A stretch of 64,000 nucleotides of DNA, from NCBI GenBank assembly GCA_038063015.1, contig JBBTVX010000001.1, positions 62,001 to 126,000 of the forward strand, in the 5' to 3' direction. Source of the DNA: JACPYG01 sp038063015. Its GTDB lineage: Bacteria > Patescibacteriota > Minisyncoccia > Minisyncoccales > Staskawiczbacteraceae. How positions within the stretch are numbered: the stretch's first letter is position 1; each line of letters opens with the position of its first letter. Shown here in pieces: positions 47,019 through 56,726 of this stretch. The position numbers and the translations under genes are program-made. The notes below the pieces were generated by a model. That model made no database searches. It was given only the letters and a program-made list of their open reading frames with translations, and was not told where the DNA came from.

Positions 47019-47093
47019 AATAATAATTCTACGGTTTCGCAAATTTAATTTAATTCTATCATATCATAAAAATTCTTTGTCAAAAACAAAACA

Positions 47094-49553
47094 TTAAATT
47101 TTTGATGAAAAGTCTGTTATCACAAAATTTATCAGCCGGCCCGGCACGAATATAACTTTTTTGATTTTTTTATTGTTCAGCCATTGCTTTATTTTTTCTC
47201 CTTTTAAAGCGATTTTCTCTGCTTCTTTTTGGGTTGCGTTAGCCATAACTTCTATTTTGTCGCGAACCTTTCCGTTAATTTGAATTATAAGCATTATTTT
47301 TTCTTCCTCAATTAGTTTTGCATTATATTTTGGCCACTTTTGACTGCAGCACATTCCTTTAAACCCCAGATCAGACCATAGCTCTTCAGCTAAGTGGGGA
47401 GCAAAGGGCGACAATATTTTTAAAAAATCTTCCAAATCGTCTCTTTCCAATTCCCTGCCTTGCACATTGCACGCATTTATAAATTCCATCATAGAACTGA
47501 CAGCAGTATTAAATTTCATTGCCCCGATATCTTCTGTAACCTTTTTAATTGTTTTGTGCAGAGCTTTTTTTAACGCTTTATTGTTGCCAGACTTGTTAGA
47601 ATCTGCAACGTTTGATAGCCTATAAATTTTTTCAATAAATCTTCTTGAACCCACAACTCCTTTTGTGTCCCAGGGAATCATCTGGTCAAAGGGGCCCATA
47701 AACATTTCATAAATCCTTAAAGTGTCTGCCCCGTATTCTTTTACAACATTGTCCGGATTTATTACGTTTCCCTTTGATTTTGACATTTTAATCCCGCCTT
47801 CGCCCAAGACCATTCCGTGAGAAGTTCTTTTTTTATATGGCTCGGGCCCAATTGACTTTGGTACAGCTCCGATATCCCATAAAAATTTAAAAATAAATCT
47901 TGAGTAAAGCAAATGCAAAGTGGTATGCTCCATTCCTCCGTTATACCAATCAACCGGAAGCCAATATTTTAATGTTTTGTCAGCGGCCAATTTTTTATTA
48001 TTTTTTGGGCCGCAATATCTTAAAAAATACCAATTAGAACCTGCCCAATTAGGCATTGTGTCTGTTTCTCTTCTTGCAGGACCTTTGCATTTTGGACATT
48101 TTGTATTAACCCAATTTTTTATTTCAATTAAAGGAGATCCTCCTGTTTTTGTGGGTTTGTAATTTTTAACTTTCGGCAATTCCACCGGCAAATCTTTTTC
48201 AGGAACAGGTTGCCAACCGCAGTTTTCACAAAAAATTAACGGAATCGGCTCGCCCCAATAATGCTGCCTTGAAAAAACCCAGTCTCGCAGTTTATAGCTT
48301 GTTTTAACAGAGGCCATTCCCTTTTCTCCCAGCCAGGAGATAATTTTAGGCCTTGCTTCGGCCGAGCTTAGTCCGTTAAACTGCATTGAATTATAAAGCG
48401 CGCCCTCGCCTTCATAGCATATTTCCAAAGTCTTAACTTGGGACGCAATATTTTTGTCAGCTGGCTCTATTGAAGTTCTAAGAGGTATGCCATATTTTTT
48501 AGCGAGTTCAAAATCCCTTTTATCATGAGCGTCTGCGAAAACAGCTCCGGTTCCATAATTTTCCAAAACAAAATCTGCAATCCAAACAGGCATTTCCTCT
48601 CCTGTGGCAGGATTTCTTACCGTAATTCCTTTTAACTCAACCCCGGTAACTGATTTCTTTTCGTTTGTTCTTTCTATATCAGAAGCGATTTTTGCCGAGG
48701 CTCTGTACTGCAAAACTTCTTCTAAATCTTGAATTTTATCTTTATGCTTATCTATAAATTTATGTTCTGGAGCCAATATTAAAAATGTCCCGGAAAATAT
48801 GGTATCTATTCTTGTGGTGAAAACTTCTAAAAAATCCTCGTCGCCCTCAACAGAAAACTTAACCAAAGCCCCCTCTGATTTTCCAATCCATTCTTTTTGC
48901 TGAATTTTTATTTTTTCCAAATAGTCAACTAAATCTAAATCTTCAATCAATCTTTCCGCATATTCTGTGATTTTTATAAGCCATTGTTCTTTTTCTTTTT
49001 TTTCAACTTTTTCCCCGCATCTTTCGCATTTCCCAAAAACCACTTCTTCATTAGCTAAGCCGGTTTTACAAGAAGGACACCAATTAATATCTATTTTAGA
49101 TTTATAGGCTAACCCTTTTTTAAACAACTGCAAAAATATCCATTGAGTCCATTTGTAGTAAGCCGGGTCGGTTGTATTTATTTCCCTTAGCCAGTCAAAA
49201 GATATTCCTATATTTTTAATTTGCCTTCTAAAATTATCTGTATTTTTTTGGGTGGCCGTAGCCGGGTGAATTCCTTTTTTAATTGCATAGTTTTCAGTGG
49301 GCAAGCCAAAAGCATCCCATCCGATCGGGAATAAAACATTATAGCCCTCCATTCTTTTTTTTCTGGCCAAAATATCTAAGGCGATATACGGCCTACAGTG
49401 GCCAACGTGAAGCCCGTCTCCCGAAGGATAGGGAAACTCCACCAAAAGGTAAAACTTCTTTTTCTTTGAGCCGTTTTTCGCTTGAAAAACAGCGGAATTA
49501 TACCACTTATCCTGCCACTTCCTTTCAATTTTCTGCGGATTATATTTTTTCAT
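47094..49553 (-). CDS. leuS: Leucine-tRNA ligase
   Basis: An 819-residue class I synthetase. The HIGH motif is GDGLHVGHCRPY (about 46-57) and the KMSKS loop is GGIKMSKSKGNVI (about 585-597). The CP1 editing domain (about 220-400) has FTTRIDTIFSGTFLILAPE. Zinc-binding cysteines occur in INWCPSCKTGL and FGKCERCGEK. The anticodon domain and a C-terminal domain follow. It charges tRNA-Leu, including the CAA isoacceptor at 39871. Confidence 0.96.
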   Translation of the reverse strand: MKKYNPQKIERKWQDKWYNSAVFQAKNGSKKKKFYLLVEFPYPSGDGLHVGHCRPYIALDILARKKRMEGYNVLFPIGWDAFGLPTENYAIKKGIHPATATQKNTDNFRRQIKNIGISFDWLREINTTDPAYYKWTQWIFLQLFKKGLAYKSKIDINWCPSCKTGLANEEVVFGKCERCGEKVEKKEKEQWLIKITEYAERLIEDLDLVDYLEKIKIQQKEWIGKSEGALVKFSVEGDEDFLEVFTTRIDTIFSGTFLILAPEHKFIDKHKDKIQDLEEVLQYRASAKIASDIERTNEKKSVTGVELKGITVRNPATGEEMPVWIADFVLENYGTGAVFADAHDKRDFELAKKYGIPLRTSIEPADKNIASQVKTLEICYEGEGALYNSMQFNGLSSAEARPKIISWLGEKGMASVKTSYKLRDWVFSRQHYWGEPIPLIFCENCGWQPVPEKDLPVELPKVKNYKPTKTGGSPLIEIKNWVNTKCPKCKGPARRETDTMPNWAGSNWYFLRYCGPKNNKKLAADKTLKYWLPVDWYNGGMEHTTLHLLYSRFIFKFLWDIGAVPKSIGPEPYKKRTSHGMVLGEGGIKMSKSKGNVINPDNVVKEYGADTLRIYEMFMGPFDQMIPWDTKGVVGSRRFIEKIYRLSNVADSNKSGNNKALKKALHKTIKKVTEDIGAMKFNTAVSSMMEFINACNVQGRELERDDLEDFLKILSPFAPHLAEELWSDLGFKGMCCSQKWPKYNAKLIEEEKIMLIIQINGKVRDKIEVMANATQKEAEKIALKGEKIKQWLNNKKIKKVIFVPGRLINFVITDFSSKI

Positions 49554-49687
49554 ACCCCTGCTTTAAGTTACAAAATTATTAACATATATTAGCATACTTT
49601 TCTAACAAAAAAAAGATGGTGCGCTACAACAAAAAAGCGGGTATTGGAAAAATCCTCACCGCCATAATTTCAATATAATGATTTGCT

Positions 49688-50188
49688 CTAAGAGAAAAGA
49701 GCAAATGCCTTAACTACAGCTTCTTTTTCGTCTGGAAACATTGCGACTGTTTTCCGATCAGGAATCCCTTCAGTCTTATTAAATGATGTGACATCAACAA
49801 TGTCGTCAACTTTATGTTTTTGCAAAAAACGGAGAGTGCCGCTTCCAGGTTCAAGCCTAATTGCTATAAGGAAAGTGTGGTCAATCTTAATTGCAAAAAT
49901 AACAATTTCTTTGTTTTTCTTTTGAAGTCGCAGGACTTCAAAGGGGCTGCTGGTAAGAAAAATCCGGGCAAACTTTTCGCCTAACTCCTCTTCTACTTCC
50001 CGATGAATAGCAAGGTAAAACCTTTCGCCTCCCTCCAGTTTTCCGTGAGCCGTAACCTGGCAAGCACCAGGCCATGATTCTGGCTGCATTTTTTCAAAAT
50101 TGAAATAACCCCGTTCTCTTAATACTGCACAAATGCCCATTCCCGGGATCTCGGTTAAAACAATCAAACCAACGCTTCTCTCTGACAT
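49688..50188 (-). CDS. Nudix hydrolase
   Basis: A 166-residue protein with a full Nudix box GKLEGGERFYLAIHREVEEE and LGE (about 49-71), the metal-binding GX5EX7REUXEEXGU pattern. Such enzymes remove nucleoside diphosphates from other groups; the substrate is unknown. A GGAGGTG Shine-Dalgarno site precedes the ATG. Monocistronic with a TTGACA promoter. Confidence 0.85.
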   Translation of the reverse strand: MSERSVGLIVLTEIPGMGICAVLRERGYFNFEKMQPESWPGACQVTAHGKLEGGERFYLAIHREVEEELGEKFARIFLTSSPFEVLRLQKKNKEIVIFAIKIDHTFLIAIRLEPGSGTLRFLQKHKVDDIVDVTSFNKTEGIPDRKTVAMFPDEKEAVVKAFALFS

Positions 50189-50234
50189 TCTGCACCTCCA
50201 AATAGCTAAAGTTAGAATTTCAAAAAACTACTTG

Positions 50235-50263
50235 TATATTAAACTAATTTTATAAATTGTCAA
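50235..50263 (-). promoter_or_regulatory. Promoter of the Nudix gene
   Basis: TTGACA (50258-50263) and AATATA (50235-50240) on the minus strand with 17-bp spacing. Confidence 0.55.
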
Positions 50264-50280
50264 ACAACCAACCACTGAAT

Positions 50281-51099
50281 TCAAATTTTGAAAAGTTTTT
50301 TGGCGTTTTGGGTGGTTTTGTCAGCAACCTCATCAAAATTTATTCTTTTTATTTCGACAATTTTTTGGATAACGTGTTTTATAAAAATCGGTTCGTTTCT
50401 TTTGCCGTTTTCCTGCGGAGGAGTTAAATACGGACAGTCGGTTTCAGTTAAAATTCTCTCAAGCGGACACTCTTTTATAACTTCGTCTAAGTTTAATTTA
50501 AAGACAATTCCATTAATTCCAATATAAAATCCCAAATTCAAATATTGGCGCATTTGTTCAGCGGTTCCGGTAAAGCAGTGTATTATTCCTTTTATTTTTG
50601 ATTTTAATTTTAAAATTTGTAAAACATCTTCGTGCGCCATTCTGCAATGAATAATAACTGGTAAATCTAATTCTTCTGCTAATTCTAATTGTTTTATAAA
50701 AATTTGCTTTTGAAGCTCTTTAAATTTTTCCAATTTTACTGTTCCTTTCGGGCGATAATAATAATCCAGTCCGATTTCGCCTATAGCCACTACTTTTTTA
50801 AATTTTGAAAGCTCTAAATATTTTTCCTTATTAAATTCTTCGCCGAGCGGCTGAAACGCACCCTCTTCGCTATCTGTTTTTAACTTCATCAAATCTGTTT
50901 TTATATGTATCGGATGCATCCCAATAGCGGCATATATATTTTCGTTTTTTTCTGCCAGTTCAACTGCTTTTTTACTGGTTTCATATTTTGTTCCGACATC
51001 AATGCAAACAACGCCCTCTTCTTGAGTTCGTTTTATAACTTCTTCTCTGTCGTTATCGTATGCTTTAAAATTTAAATGCGAATGCGTGTCTATAATCAT
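50281..51099 (-). CDS. TatD-family metal-dependent DNase
   Basis: A 272-residue TIM-barrel hydrolase. Metal ligands are in IIDTHSHLNF (2-11), VAIGEIGLDYYY (about 108-119), VIIHCRMAH (about 148-156) and LTETDCPYLTPP (about 215-226). TatD proteins are nucleases in DNA repair and quality control. Full length for the family. It lies between the Nudix and csrA genes on the same strand. Confidence 0.92.
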   Translation of the reverse strand: MIIDTHSHLNFKAYDNDREEVIKRTQEEGVVCIDVGTKYETSKKAVELAEKNENIYAAIGMHPIHIKTDLMKLKTDSEEGAFQPLGEEFNKEKYLELSKFKKVVAIGEIGLDYYYRPKGTVKLEKFKELQKQIFIKQLELAEELDLPVIIHCRMAHEDVLQILKLKSKIKGIIHCFTGTAEQMRQYLNLGFYIGINGIVFKLNLDEVIKECPLERILTETDCPYLTPPQENGKRNEPIFIKHVIQKIVEIKRINFDEVADKTTQNAKKLFKI

Positions 51100-51112
51100 G
51101 TTTCTATAATAT

Positions 51113-51147
51113 CAAAGAAAAAGACGGATAACCAGCGGTTATCCGTC
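51113..51147 (-). terminator. Intrinsic terminator of csrA
   Basis: GACGGATAACC (51123-51133) pairs with GGTTATCCGTC (51137-51147) with a 3-nt loop, followed on the minus strand by TTTTTCTTT. Confidence 0.9.
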
Positions 51148-51180
51148 ATGCGCTTTCGCGCCTATTGCGGCGATGGTGCG

Positions 51181-51453
51181 TTAGGTGGGATTAGGAAGCG
51201 CGGGACCGTCTTCCTCTGCCGCTTCCGCGAGCAACGCGTCCGGTTTTGTCTTTTTTGTCTCCGGTCGCGGAGCCGTCTTAATGGCTTCTTCGCTCCTCCG
51301 GATCGCCTCGTACACCTCAAATCGGTGTACAGAAACTTCCTTTGGGGCTTCCACCCCTAGTCTCACCCTGTCCCCACAGATTTCCACAACGACAATCGTA
51401 ATGTTGTCGTTGACAATAATACTCTCACCTCTTTTGCGGGATAGCACCAACAT
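51181..51453 (-). CDS. csrA: Carbon storage regulator CsrA with extended tail
   Basis: A 90-residue protein. Residues 1-55 are a standard CsrA: MLVLSRKRGESIIVNDN, VRLGVEAPKEVSVHR with the RNA-binding Arg. Usual CsrA proteins have about 60 residues; here a 30-residue Ala/Glu/Pro-rich tail follows (PDALLAEAAEEDGPALPNPT). CsrA binds GGA motifs in mRNA leaders and blocks translation. A GAAGGAG site precedes the ATG. Promoter and terminator are both clear, so it is expressed alone. Confidence 0.92.
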   Translation of the reverse strand: MLVLSRKRGESIIVNDNITIVVVEICGDRVRLGVEAPKEVSVHRFEVYEAIRRSEEAIKTAPRPETKKTKPDALLAEAAEEDGPALPNPT

Positions 51454-51534
51454 GTTCTACTCCTTCTTTCTTTCTTCAGCGGGGGGTCTCGCTCTCTCAA
51501 GTCGTCGTGACCTGATAAAAAAAGCGCTAATCAT

Positions 51535-51563
51535 ATTGTAGCAACAAATATAAAAGAAGTCAA
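51535..51563 (-). promoter_or_regulatory. Promoter of csrA
   Basis: TTGACT (51558-51563) and TACAAT (51535-51540) on the minus strand, spacing 17 bp, about 82 nt upstream of the ATG. Confidence 0.65.
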
Positions 51564-51583
51564 GCCGAACCACAAAAATAATT

Positions 51584-51730
51584 TTACTCATCGGGCTTCT
51601 CTGATTCCAAATAAGACCGACCGTGTTTTTTGAGAAATTTTGTCCGAGATGTTAAATTGTGATAAATAAAAATTACAGAAACAATAAAAATTATTGTTTT
51701 TCCTGTTATTAAAAACAAATCTGCAAGCAT
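51584..51730 (-). CDS. Small single-pass membrane protein (48 residues)
   Basis: An ORF of 48 codons in the gap between metG and csrA. The protein has one membrane helix (ITGKTIIFIVSVIFIYHNL, residues 8-26) and a polar tail (KKHGRSYLESEKPDE). An AGAGGAG Shine-Dalgarno site lies 6 nt before the ATG, which supports translation. No known family. The csrA promoter overlaps the region just past its stop. Confidence 0.6.
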   Translation of the reverse strand: MLADLFLITGKTIIFIVSVIFIYHNLTSRTKFLKKHGRSYLESEKPDE

Positions 51731-51782
51731 CGCATACTCCTCTGGTTGTATTGTTATTTCAAGGTTCTAAAAATAATTATTT

Positions 51783-53213
51783 TTATTTTACAATTTTAGG
51801 AAACAATATTTCTGATTTTTTTTCTTTAACCGCTTTTTTAATCTTTTCTGCAGTTTGAGGTAAAAATGGCCAAAGCAAATCACTTATTTCGTTTAACGCA
51901 TAGAATAAATCCTTTATTGTTTCTGTATTTTTTGTCTCCCATAATTTTTCGTCATTTATATATTTATCGCAATAACTTATCAACTCCCACACAACTGCTA
52001 ATGCCTCATTGAACCTAAACTTTTCTAATGCCAATGCGCAATTATTCTTTGTTTCCTTTATTTTTTTACTCATCTTTTTTGTTGGTTCTAATTTGTTTAT
52101 TTTTATATTTCCTGCTATGCCTAGCACCCTTGCTACAAGATTACCTATTCCGCCAGCTAAATCAGAATTATACTTTACTTCAAACTTTTCATAAGTAAAA
52201 TCGCCATCCTCTGTCGGAGAAATTTCTCTTAACAAATAATACCTAACCGCATCTTGGCCATATTTTTTGACTAATTCAAATGGATTAATTACATTGCCTA
52301 AAGATTTGGACATCTTTTGTCCAGCCACATTGATAAACCCATGTATGAAAATTAACTTTGGCAATTTTAATTTAGCCGAAAGAAGCATTGCTGGCCAATA
52401 TATCGCGTGGAATTTTACGATGTCTTTACCTATACAATGAACATCTGCCGGCCAATATTTCTTAAATTTTCCGCTATTTTCAGCATATCCAAGGACTGAA
52501 ATATAATTTGAAAGAGCGTCTGGCCAAACATATATTATTTGGTTTTCATCATTGGGCGTAGAAAATCCCCAATATTTTTCTTTCTCTCTGGAAAAACTAA
52601 CATCTTCTATTCCTTGCTCAATCATGCTTAAAATTTCATTTTTTTTAGATTCTGGAATAATTTTTATTTCGCCTTTATTGATTACCTTTTTTATTTCTGG
52701 TAAATATTTTGACAGCTTAAAAAAATAATTTTCTTCTTCTATTAATTCCGGCGCTTTTAAATGAACAGAACACTTGCTATTAACTAAATCCTTTTGAGTT
52801 ATAAACGCTTCGCAACCAATGCAATATAGGCCTTTGTATTTTTTTTTATAAATATCCCCATTTTTTTCTAATTTTTCCCAAATCTTTTTTACCGAAGGCC
52901 AATGCCTAATTTTATCAGTAGTTCTTATAAAATCATCGTTTGATAAGTTGAGGGTTTGCTTTAATTCTCTAAACTTTTTTGATATTTCATCGACAAATTC
53001 TTCCGGATTTTTATTTAATTTTTTAGCCATTCTTAACGTTTTCAAGCCATGTTCGTCTGTGCCAGTTAAGAAAAAAACATCCTCTCCTAGGGAACGGCGA
53101 TACCTGGCTAAAACATCTGCTTGAATTAACTCAAAAGCATAACCAATGTGCGGAGGCGCATTTGTGTAAGAAATACTAGTGGTAATATAAAACTTTTTCT
53201 TTTTTCTAAACAT
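51783..53213 (-). CDS. metG: Methionine-tRNA ligase
   Basis: A 476-residue class I synthetase from ATG 53213 (MFRKKKKFYITTSISYTN); an upstream reading of 11 residues overlaps the promoter area. HIGH is read as HIGY in NAPPHIGYAFE, and KMSKS as QKMSKSLGNVINPF (about 290-303). The zinc-site cysteines are in GLYCIGCEAF and NSKCSVH. The C-terminal tRNA-binding domain of larger MetRS forms is absent. A TA-rich -10-like box sits within 10 nt of the ATG. Confidence 0.95.
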   Translation of the reverse strand: MFRKKKKFYITTSISYTNAPPHIGYAFELIQADVLARYRRSLGEDVFFLTGTDEHGLKTLRMAKKLNKNPEEFVDEISKKFRELKQTLNLSNDDFIRTTDKIRHWPSVKKIWEKLEKNGDIYKKKYKGLYCIGCEAFITQKDLVNSKCSVHLKAPELIEEENYFFKLSKYLPEIKKVINKGEIKIIPESKKNEILSMIEQGIEDVSFSREKEKYWGFSTPNDENQIIYVWPDALSNYISVLGYAENSGKFKKYWPADVHCIGKDIVKFHAIYWPAMLLSAKLKLPKLIFIHGFINVAGQKMSKSLGNVINPFELVKKYGQDAVRYYLLREISPTEDGDFTYEKFEVKYNSDLAGGIGNLVARVLGIAGNIKINKLEPTKKMSKKIKETKNNCALALEKFRFNEALAVVWELISYCDKYINDEKLWETKNTETIKDLFYALNEISDLLWPFLPQTAEKIKKAVKEKKSEILFPKIVK

Positions 53214-53263
53214 AAGATATAATATATTATTACATGATTCTAACACTTTTTTAGAAAATTTCC

Positions 53264-53713
53264 ATGATTTTAACGCCTCATCTGCTTTTAGGAGCCGCTA
53301 TCGCTTCAAAAATAGAATACGCCCCACTGGCGATTCTTCTGGCTTTTTTAAGCCATTATTTTTTAGATTTAATTCCTCATATTGAATATCCTATTGATAA
53401 TATTGAAAAAAGGCAATGGCAGAAAGCATTGCCTGATATTTCAAGGGTGTTTTGGGATTTTTCTTTTGGCATATTATTAATTTTAATATTTTCAAATAAT
53501 CAACCAATAATTTTTGTTTGCGCATTCTTCGCTATATTGCCTGACGGCTTTAACTTTTTGGATTATTTCTTTTCAAATAAAATTTTAAAAAAATACAACA
53601 ATATCCACCATAAAAAAATCCATTTTCTAAAGCATAAAAAAATCTCCGTTTTTTGGAGAATTTTAAGTCAACTTTTGACGGTTTTTATCTCTATCCTTTT
53701 GTTAAAGTATTAA
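53264..53713 (+). CDS. Membrane protein with conserved histidines (YdjM-like)
   Basis: A 149-residue protein with about four membrane helices. It begins MILTPHLLLGAAIASKI and has FLSHYFLDLIPHIEY, the His and Asp pattern of the membrane-bound metal-dependent hydrolase group (YdjM/DUF457). A HHKKIHFLKHKK cluster lies near the C-terminus. Substrate unknown. It overlaps the next, convergent gene by 12 nt. Confidence 0.65.
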   Translation: MILTPHLLLGAAIASKIEYAPLAILLAFLSHYFLDLIPHIEYPIDNIEKRQWQKALPDISRVFWDFSFGILLILIFSNNQPIIFVCAFFAILPDGFNFLDYFFSNKILKKYNNIHHKKIHFLKHKKISVFWRILSQLLTVFISILLLKY

Positions 53714-54727
53714 ATCTTCTCTTCTTTTTTCTAAAAACTCTTTTAAAAATTCGTAGACGATTCCAAAAACTGGCACGGCAAAAATTGTGCCCAAAAATCC
53801 AAAAATCTGAGACCCTATAAGCAGGGCTAGTAAAACCAAGACCGGCGGAAGATTAATCATTTTCTTCATTAATATAGGTGTTAAAAGGCTGTTTTCTATC
53901 AATTGAATCATTGAAAAAGCAACTAAAACATAAAATACTAAAAACCAAGAAGTTGAAGAGGAAACAACAAATACAAACAACAAAACACTGGTTATCCATG
54001 GCCCTATATACGGTACAAAATTTAAAATTCCAGCCAATAAGGCCAGTATAAAGGCGTATTTTATTCCAAATATATAAAATACAATAAAAGAAGCAACCCC
54101 CACAAAAAGACAAGCTAAAATTCTTGCTCCAAACCAACCGGCAACTTTGCTTTGAGCTCTTTTGAAAAGAGCTATTATATATGCTTCATATTTTTTAGGA
54201 CTTAATAGCACTAAAACTTTTTCCACACCGCCTTCTTCTAGAGAAAGAAAAAAAGAAATTGTTAAAATAAAAATAGTTGAAGAAAGTCCGCCAAAAAAGG
54301 CCAAAAGGGCGCTTACAACGCCCTTGGAACTTTTTTCCAAATTACCAGTTAAAATACCTGTAACCTCTTGAAATCCCTCGGAAACATCGAATCCAAATTG
54401 TTTTAAAATGGGACTAATGCGCTCAAAATAATCTGGCAGAGACTGCGAGAACTGTTTTATTTCATAAATAAAAATAGGGGCCGTTAGATAAATTAAAATG
54501 CCTAAAAAACTAAAAATTGACAAATAAATCAAAATTATCGCGATAATTTTGGGGATATAAATCTTCCTTAAAAAATTAACAGCAGGCTGGAGTAAAATAG
54601 AAATCACAAGCGCAAAAAAGAACCAGATTGCAATATCTCTGGCAAGGTAAATAACATAAAAGATAAAACTAGCTATAAAAAATTTTATAATTGTTTCCCA
54701 AGAAACATCTAATGTTTTTTCTGACAT
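53702..54727 (-). CDS. AI-2E family (PerM-like) transporter
   Basis: A 341-residue protein with about eight membrane helices. Family motifs are YLARDIAIWFFFALVISIL, LAGILNFVPYIGPWITSVL (about 228-246) and the C-terminal GSQIFGFLGTIFAVPVFGIV. The family includes exporters of unclear substrate and Na+(Li+)/H+ antiporters; the AI-2 link is weak. It starts 14 nt after the M16 protease gene. Confidence 0.88.
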   Translation of the reverse strand: MSEKTLDVSWETIIKFFIASFIFYVIYLARDIAIWFFFALVISILLQPAVNFLRKIYIPKIIAIILIYLSIFSFLGILIYLTAPIFIYEIKQFSQSLPDYFERISPILKQFGFDVSEGFQEVTGILTGNLEKSSKGVVSALLAFFGGLSSTIFILTISFFLSLEEGGVEKVLVLLSPKKYEAYIIALFKRAQSKVAGWFGARILACLFVGVASFIVFYIFGIKYAFILALLAGILNFVPYIGPWITSVLLFVFVVSSSTSWFLVFYVLVAFSMIQLIENSLLTPILMKKMINLPPVLVLLALLIGSQIFGFLGTIFAVPVFGIVYEFLKEFLEKRREDLIL

Positions 54728-54741
54728 GTTTGTTGCGTCTA

Positions 54742-56016
54742 TTAAATCTTCAATAAACGTTGAAGGTTTTCTTTTTCATTAGAAGGCCCTATCACAGCCA
54801 AATTAAGATTTTTTGGCAAAAATATATCCTTCGCTACCTTATTTATATCATTTACAGAAACTTTATCAATCTTTTCAAATTTTTCTTCCAAAGTTAAAAC
54901 TTTTTTTTCCAGTAACTCTTGAGAAGCATAAAAAGACGCCTGGCTGTCTGATGACTCTAAAGACAGCGTTGATGTCCCTTTTAAATAATCTTTTGCCTTC
55001 TGAAGTTCTTTTACCATGATTTTTTTATTTTTTAAATCCTTATATTCTTTCAAAATCAGCCCGACTGATTTTTCTAAATTTTTATGGTCTATTCCGGCCT
55101 GAGTTACCAAATATCCAGTATCTGAAGCGGCATCAACCGAGGTGTGAATATAATAAGCCAAGCCCTGTCTTTCCCTAACTTTGATAAAAAGCCTTGAACT
55201 CATATTACCGCCCAAAATTATAGACAACAAGGATAAGGCGGTTTTTTGGGGATGGAATAAATCATAAGCCCTCACACCAAGACAAAAGTGCGTCTGGTCT
55301 GTTTTCTTAAAGTGCAACATCGTCTCTGGTTTTTGCTGCGTTTCCTTTACTTTTATTTTTTCTTTAGCTTCTCTTTTTTCTATGTTTTTGAAAGAGCTCT
55401 CTACTTTATTTTTTATATCTTCTGAATCCATGTTTCCCGCGACGCAGATAACGGTATTTGATGAAGAATAATGATTTTTATAATAATTTAAAACTTTTTG
55501 GCGATTAAAATTTAAAATATTTTCTTTTTCTCCAATAATTCTCCAGCCAGCTGGCTGATCTCCATAGAGTAATTTTTCGAAAAGCTCCGAAACGTAGGCA
55601 GTTGGCGTATCTAAATACATATTCATTTCTTCAATTATCACGTCTTTCTCTCTTTGCATCTCCTTTTCGTCAAATTTGGAGTTTAAAAACATATCTGAAA
55701 TCCAATCCAAGGCAAGAGTCAAGTGTTTATTATCTACTTTGGCCCAAAAACCAGTAACTTCTTTCGAGGTAAAAGCATTATACTCTCCGCCGACCATATC
55801 TAAAGTCTCGGCTATTTTTAAGGTATTGGGTCTCTTTTTCGTGCCCTTAAAAAACATATGCTCCAAAAAGTGCGAAATACCATTTATCTCCTTTGTCTCA
55901 TATTTTGAACCGGTACCAACCAATATCAAAACCGTTACGCTATTGGTATTTTTTAATGGAACCGTAATCAATCTTAATCCGTTTTTAAATGTAGTTTTTT
56001 CAAAAATATTATTCAT
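54742..56016 (-). CDS. M16-family zinc protease
   Basis: A 424-residue pitrilysin-type peptidase. The inverted zinc motif HFLEH is in NGISHFLEHMFFKGTKK (about residues 45-61), and the distal Glu in the VTGFWAKVDNKHLTLALDWI region. The second half is the inactive M16 C-terminal domain (LAYYIHTSVDAASDTGYLV). It degrades peptides, in relatives signal or mitochondrial-type presequences. It forms a series with the AI-2E protein downstream and the GT2 enzyme upstream. Confidence 0.93.
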   Translation of the reverse strand: MNNIFEKTTFKNGLRLITVPLKNTNSVTVLILVGTGSKYETKEINGISHFLEHMFFKGTKKRPNTLKIAETLDMVGGEYNAFTSKEVTGFWAKVDNKHLTLALDWISDMFLNSKFDEKEMQREKDVIIEEMNMYLDTPTAYVSELFEKLLYGDQPAGWRIIGEKENILNFNRQKVLNYYKNHYSSSNTVICVAGNMDSEDIKNKVESSFKNIEKREAKEKIKVKETQQKPETMLHFKKTDQTHFCLGVRAYDLFHPQKTALSLLSIILGGNMSSRLFIKVRERQGLAYYIHTSVDAASDTGYLVTQAGIDHKNLEKSVGLILKEYKDLKNKKIMVKELQKAKDYLKGTSTLSLESSDSQASFYASQELLEKKVLTLEEKFEKIDKVSVNDINKVAKDIFLPKNLNLAVIGPSNEKENLQRLLKI

Positions 56017-56020
56017 TTTT

Positions 56021-56725
56021 TTATTTAAAATATTTGTCCGTTACCTTTTTGTCAGTTTTAAATACTCGCGCAATTTTCCATTTAATCCAAAATAAAAACA
56101 TTCTTAAATAACCCTCCTTTTCGTACCTCCGTAAAGAGGTAATCACATGACAATTGTCTAAAAATTTATACACCGCTCCAGCTTTAATGGCTCTTTTAAT
56201 AAAATCGTTAAGCTCGCCGATTCGCATATCTTTATTAAAGCCGTTTATTCCTAAAAAAACTTCCCTGCTGCAAAAAATAAGAGCGAGAGAACCTTTGTGG
56301 AGTTTTGTTTTGTGAACAAAATTTTTAAAAGCAAAAAATATTTTTGCTCTTAATTTTTTGTCTGCTTTTTCGTCTATTGTCGCGGCAGAGCACACGCCAA
56401 CAATATTATGATTTGCGTTGGCAACAACTTCTTGAATCGTATTATTGGAAATTTCCGTATCGGCATCTAAAAATACAAAAACATCTCCAGTCGCTATTTT
56501 GGCCCCCTCGTTTCTAGCGACGCTTGGTCCAATCGCCTTTGTAAAATTTAAAACTTTTGTGGCGTAGCGCTTTGATATTTCAAAAGTCTTATCTTCTGAT
56601 CCATTTACCACTACTATTATTTCCGGCAAATGAGCCGCTGTATTTTTAATGGATTCAAGCGTTTTCTGTATAAATTTTTCCTCGTTATAAGCGGGAATTA
56701 TAACCGAAATCTTTTGATTGTTCAT
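56021..56725 (-). CDS. GT2-family glycosyltransferase
   Basis: A 234-residue GT-A enzyme from ATG 56725 (MNNQKISVIIPAYNEEKFIQ), the standard opening; the longer reading to 56797 overlaps the reverse transcriptase. The DXD motif is VFVFLDADTEI (about 88-98). ARNEGAKIATGD precedes it. It adds a sugar to an envelope glycan or lipid carrier. It begins one base after the reverse-transcriptase stop, so it may be read from the retroelement transcript. Confidence 0.85.
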   Translation of the reverse strand: MNNQKISVIIPAYNEEKFIQKTLESIKNTAAHLPEIIVVVNGSEDKTFEISKRYATKVLNFTKAIGPSVARNEGAKIATGDVFVFLDADTEISNNTIQEVVANANHNIVGVCSAATIDEKADKKLRAKIFFAFKNFVHKTKLHKGSLALIFCSREVFLGINGFNKDMRIGELNDFIKRAIKAGAVYKFLDNCHVITSLRRYEKEGYLRMFLFWIKWKIARVFKTDKKVTDKYFK

Positions 56726-56726
56726 T

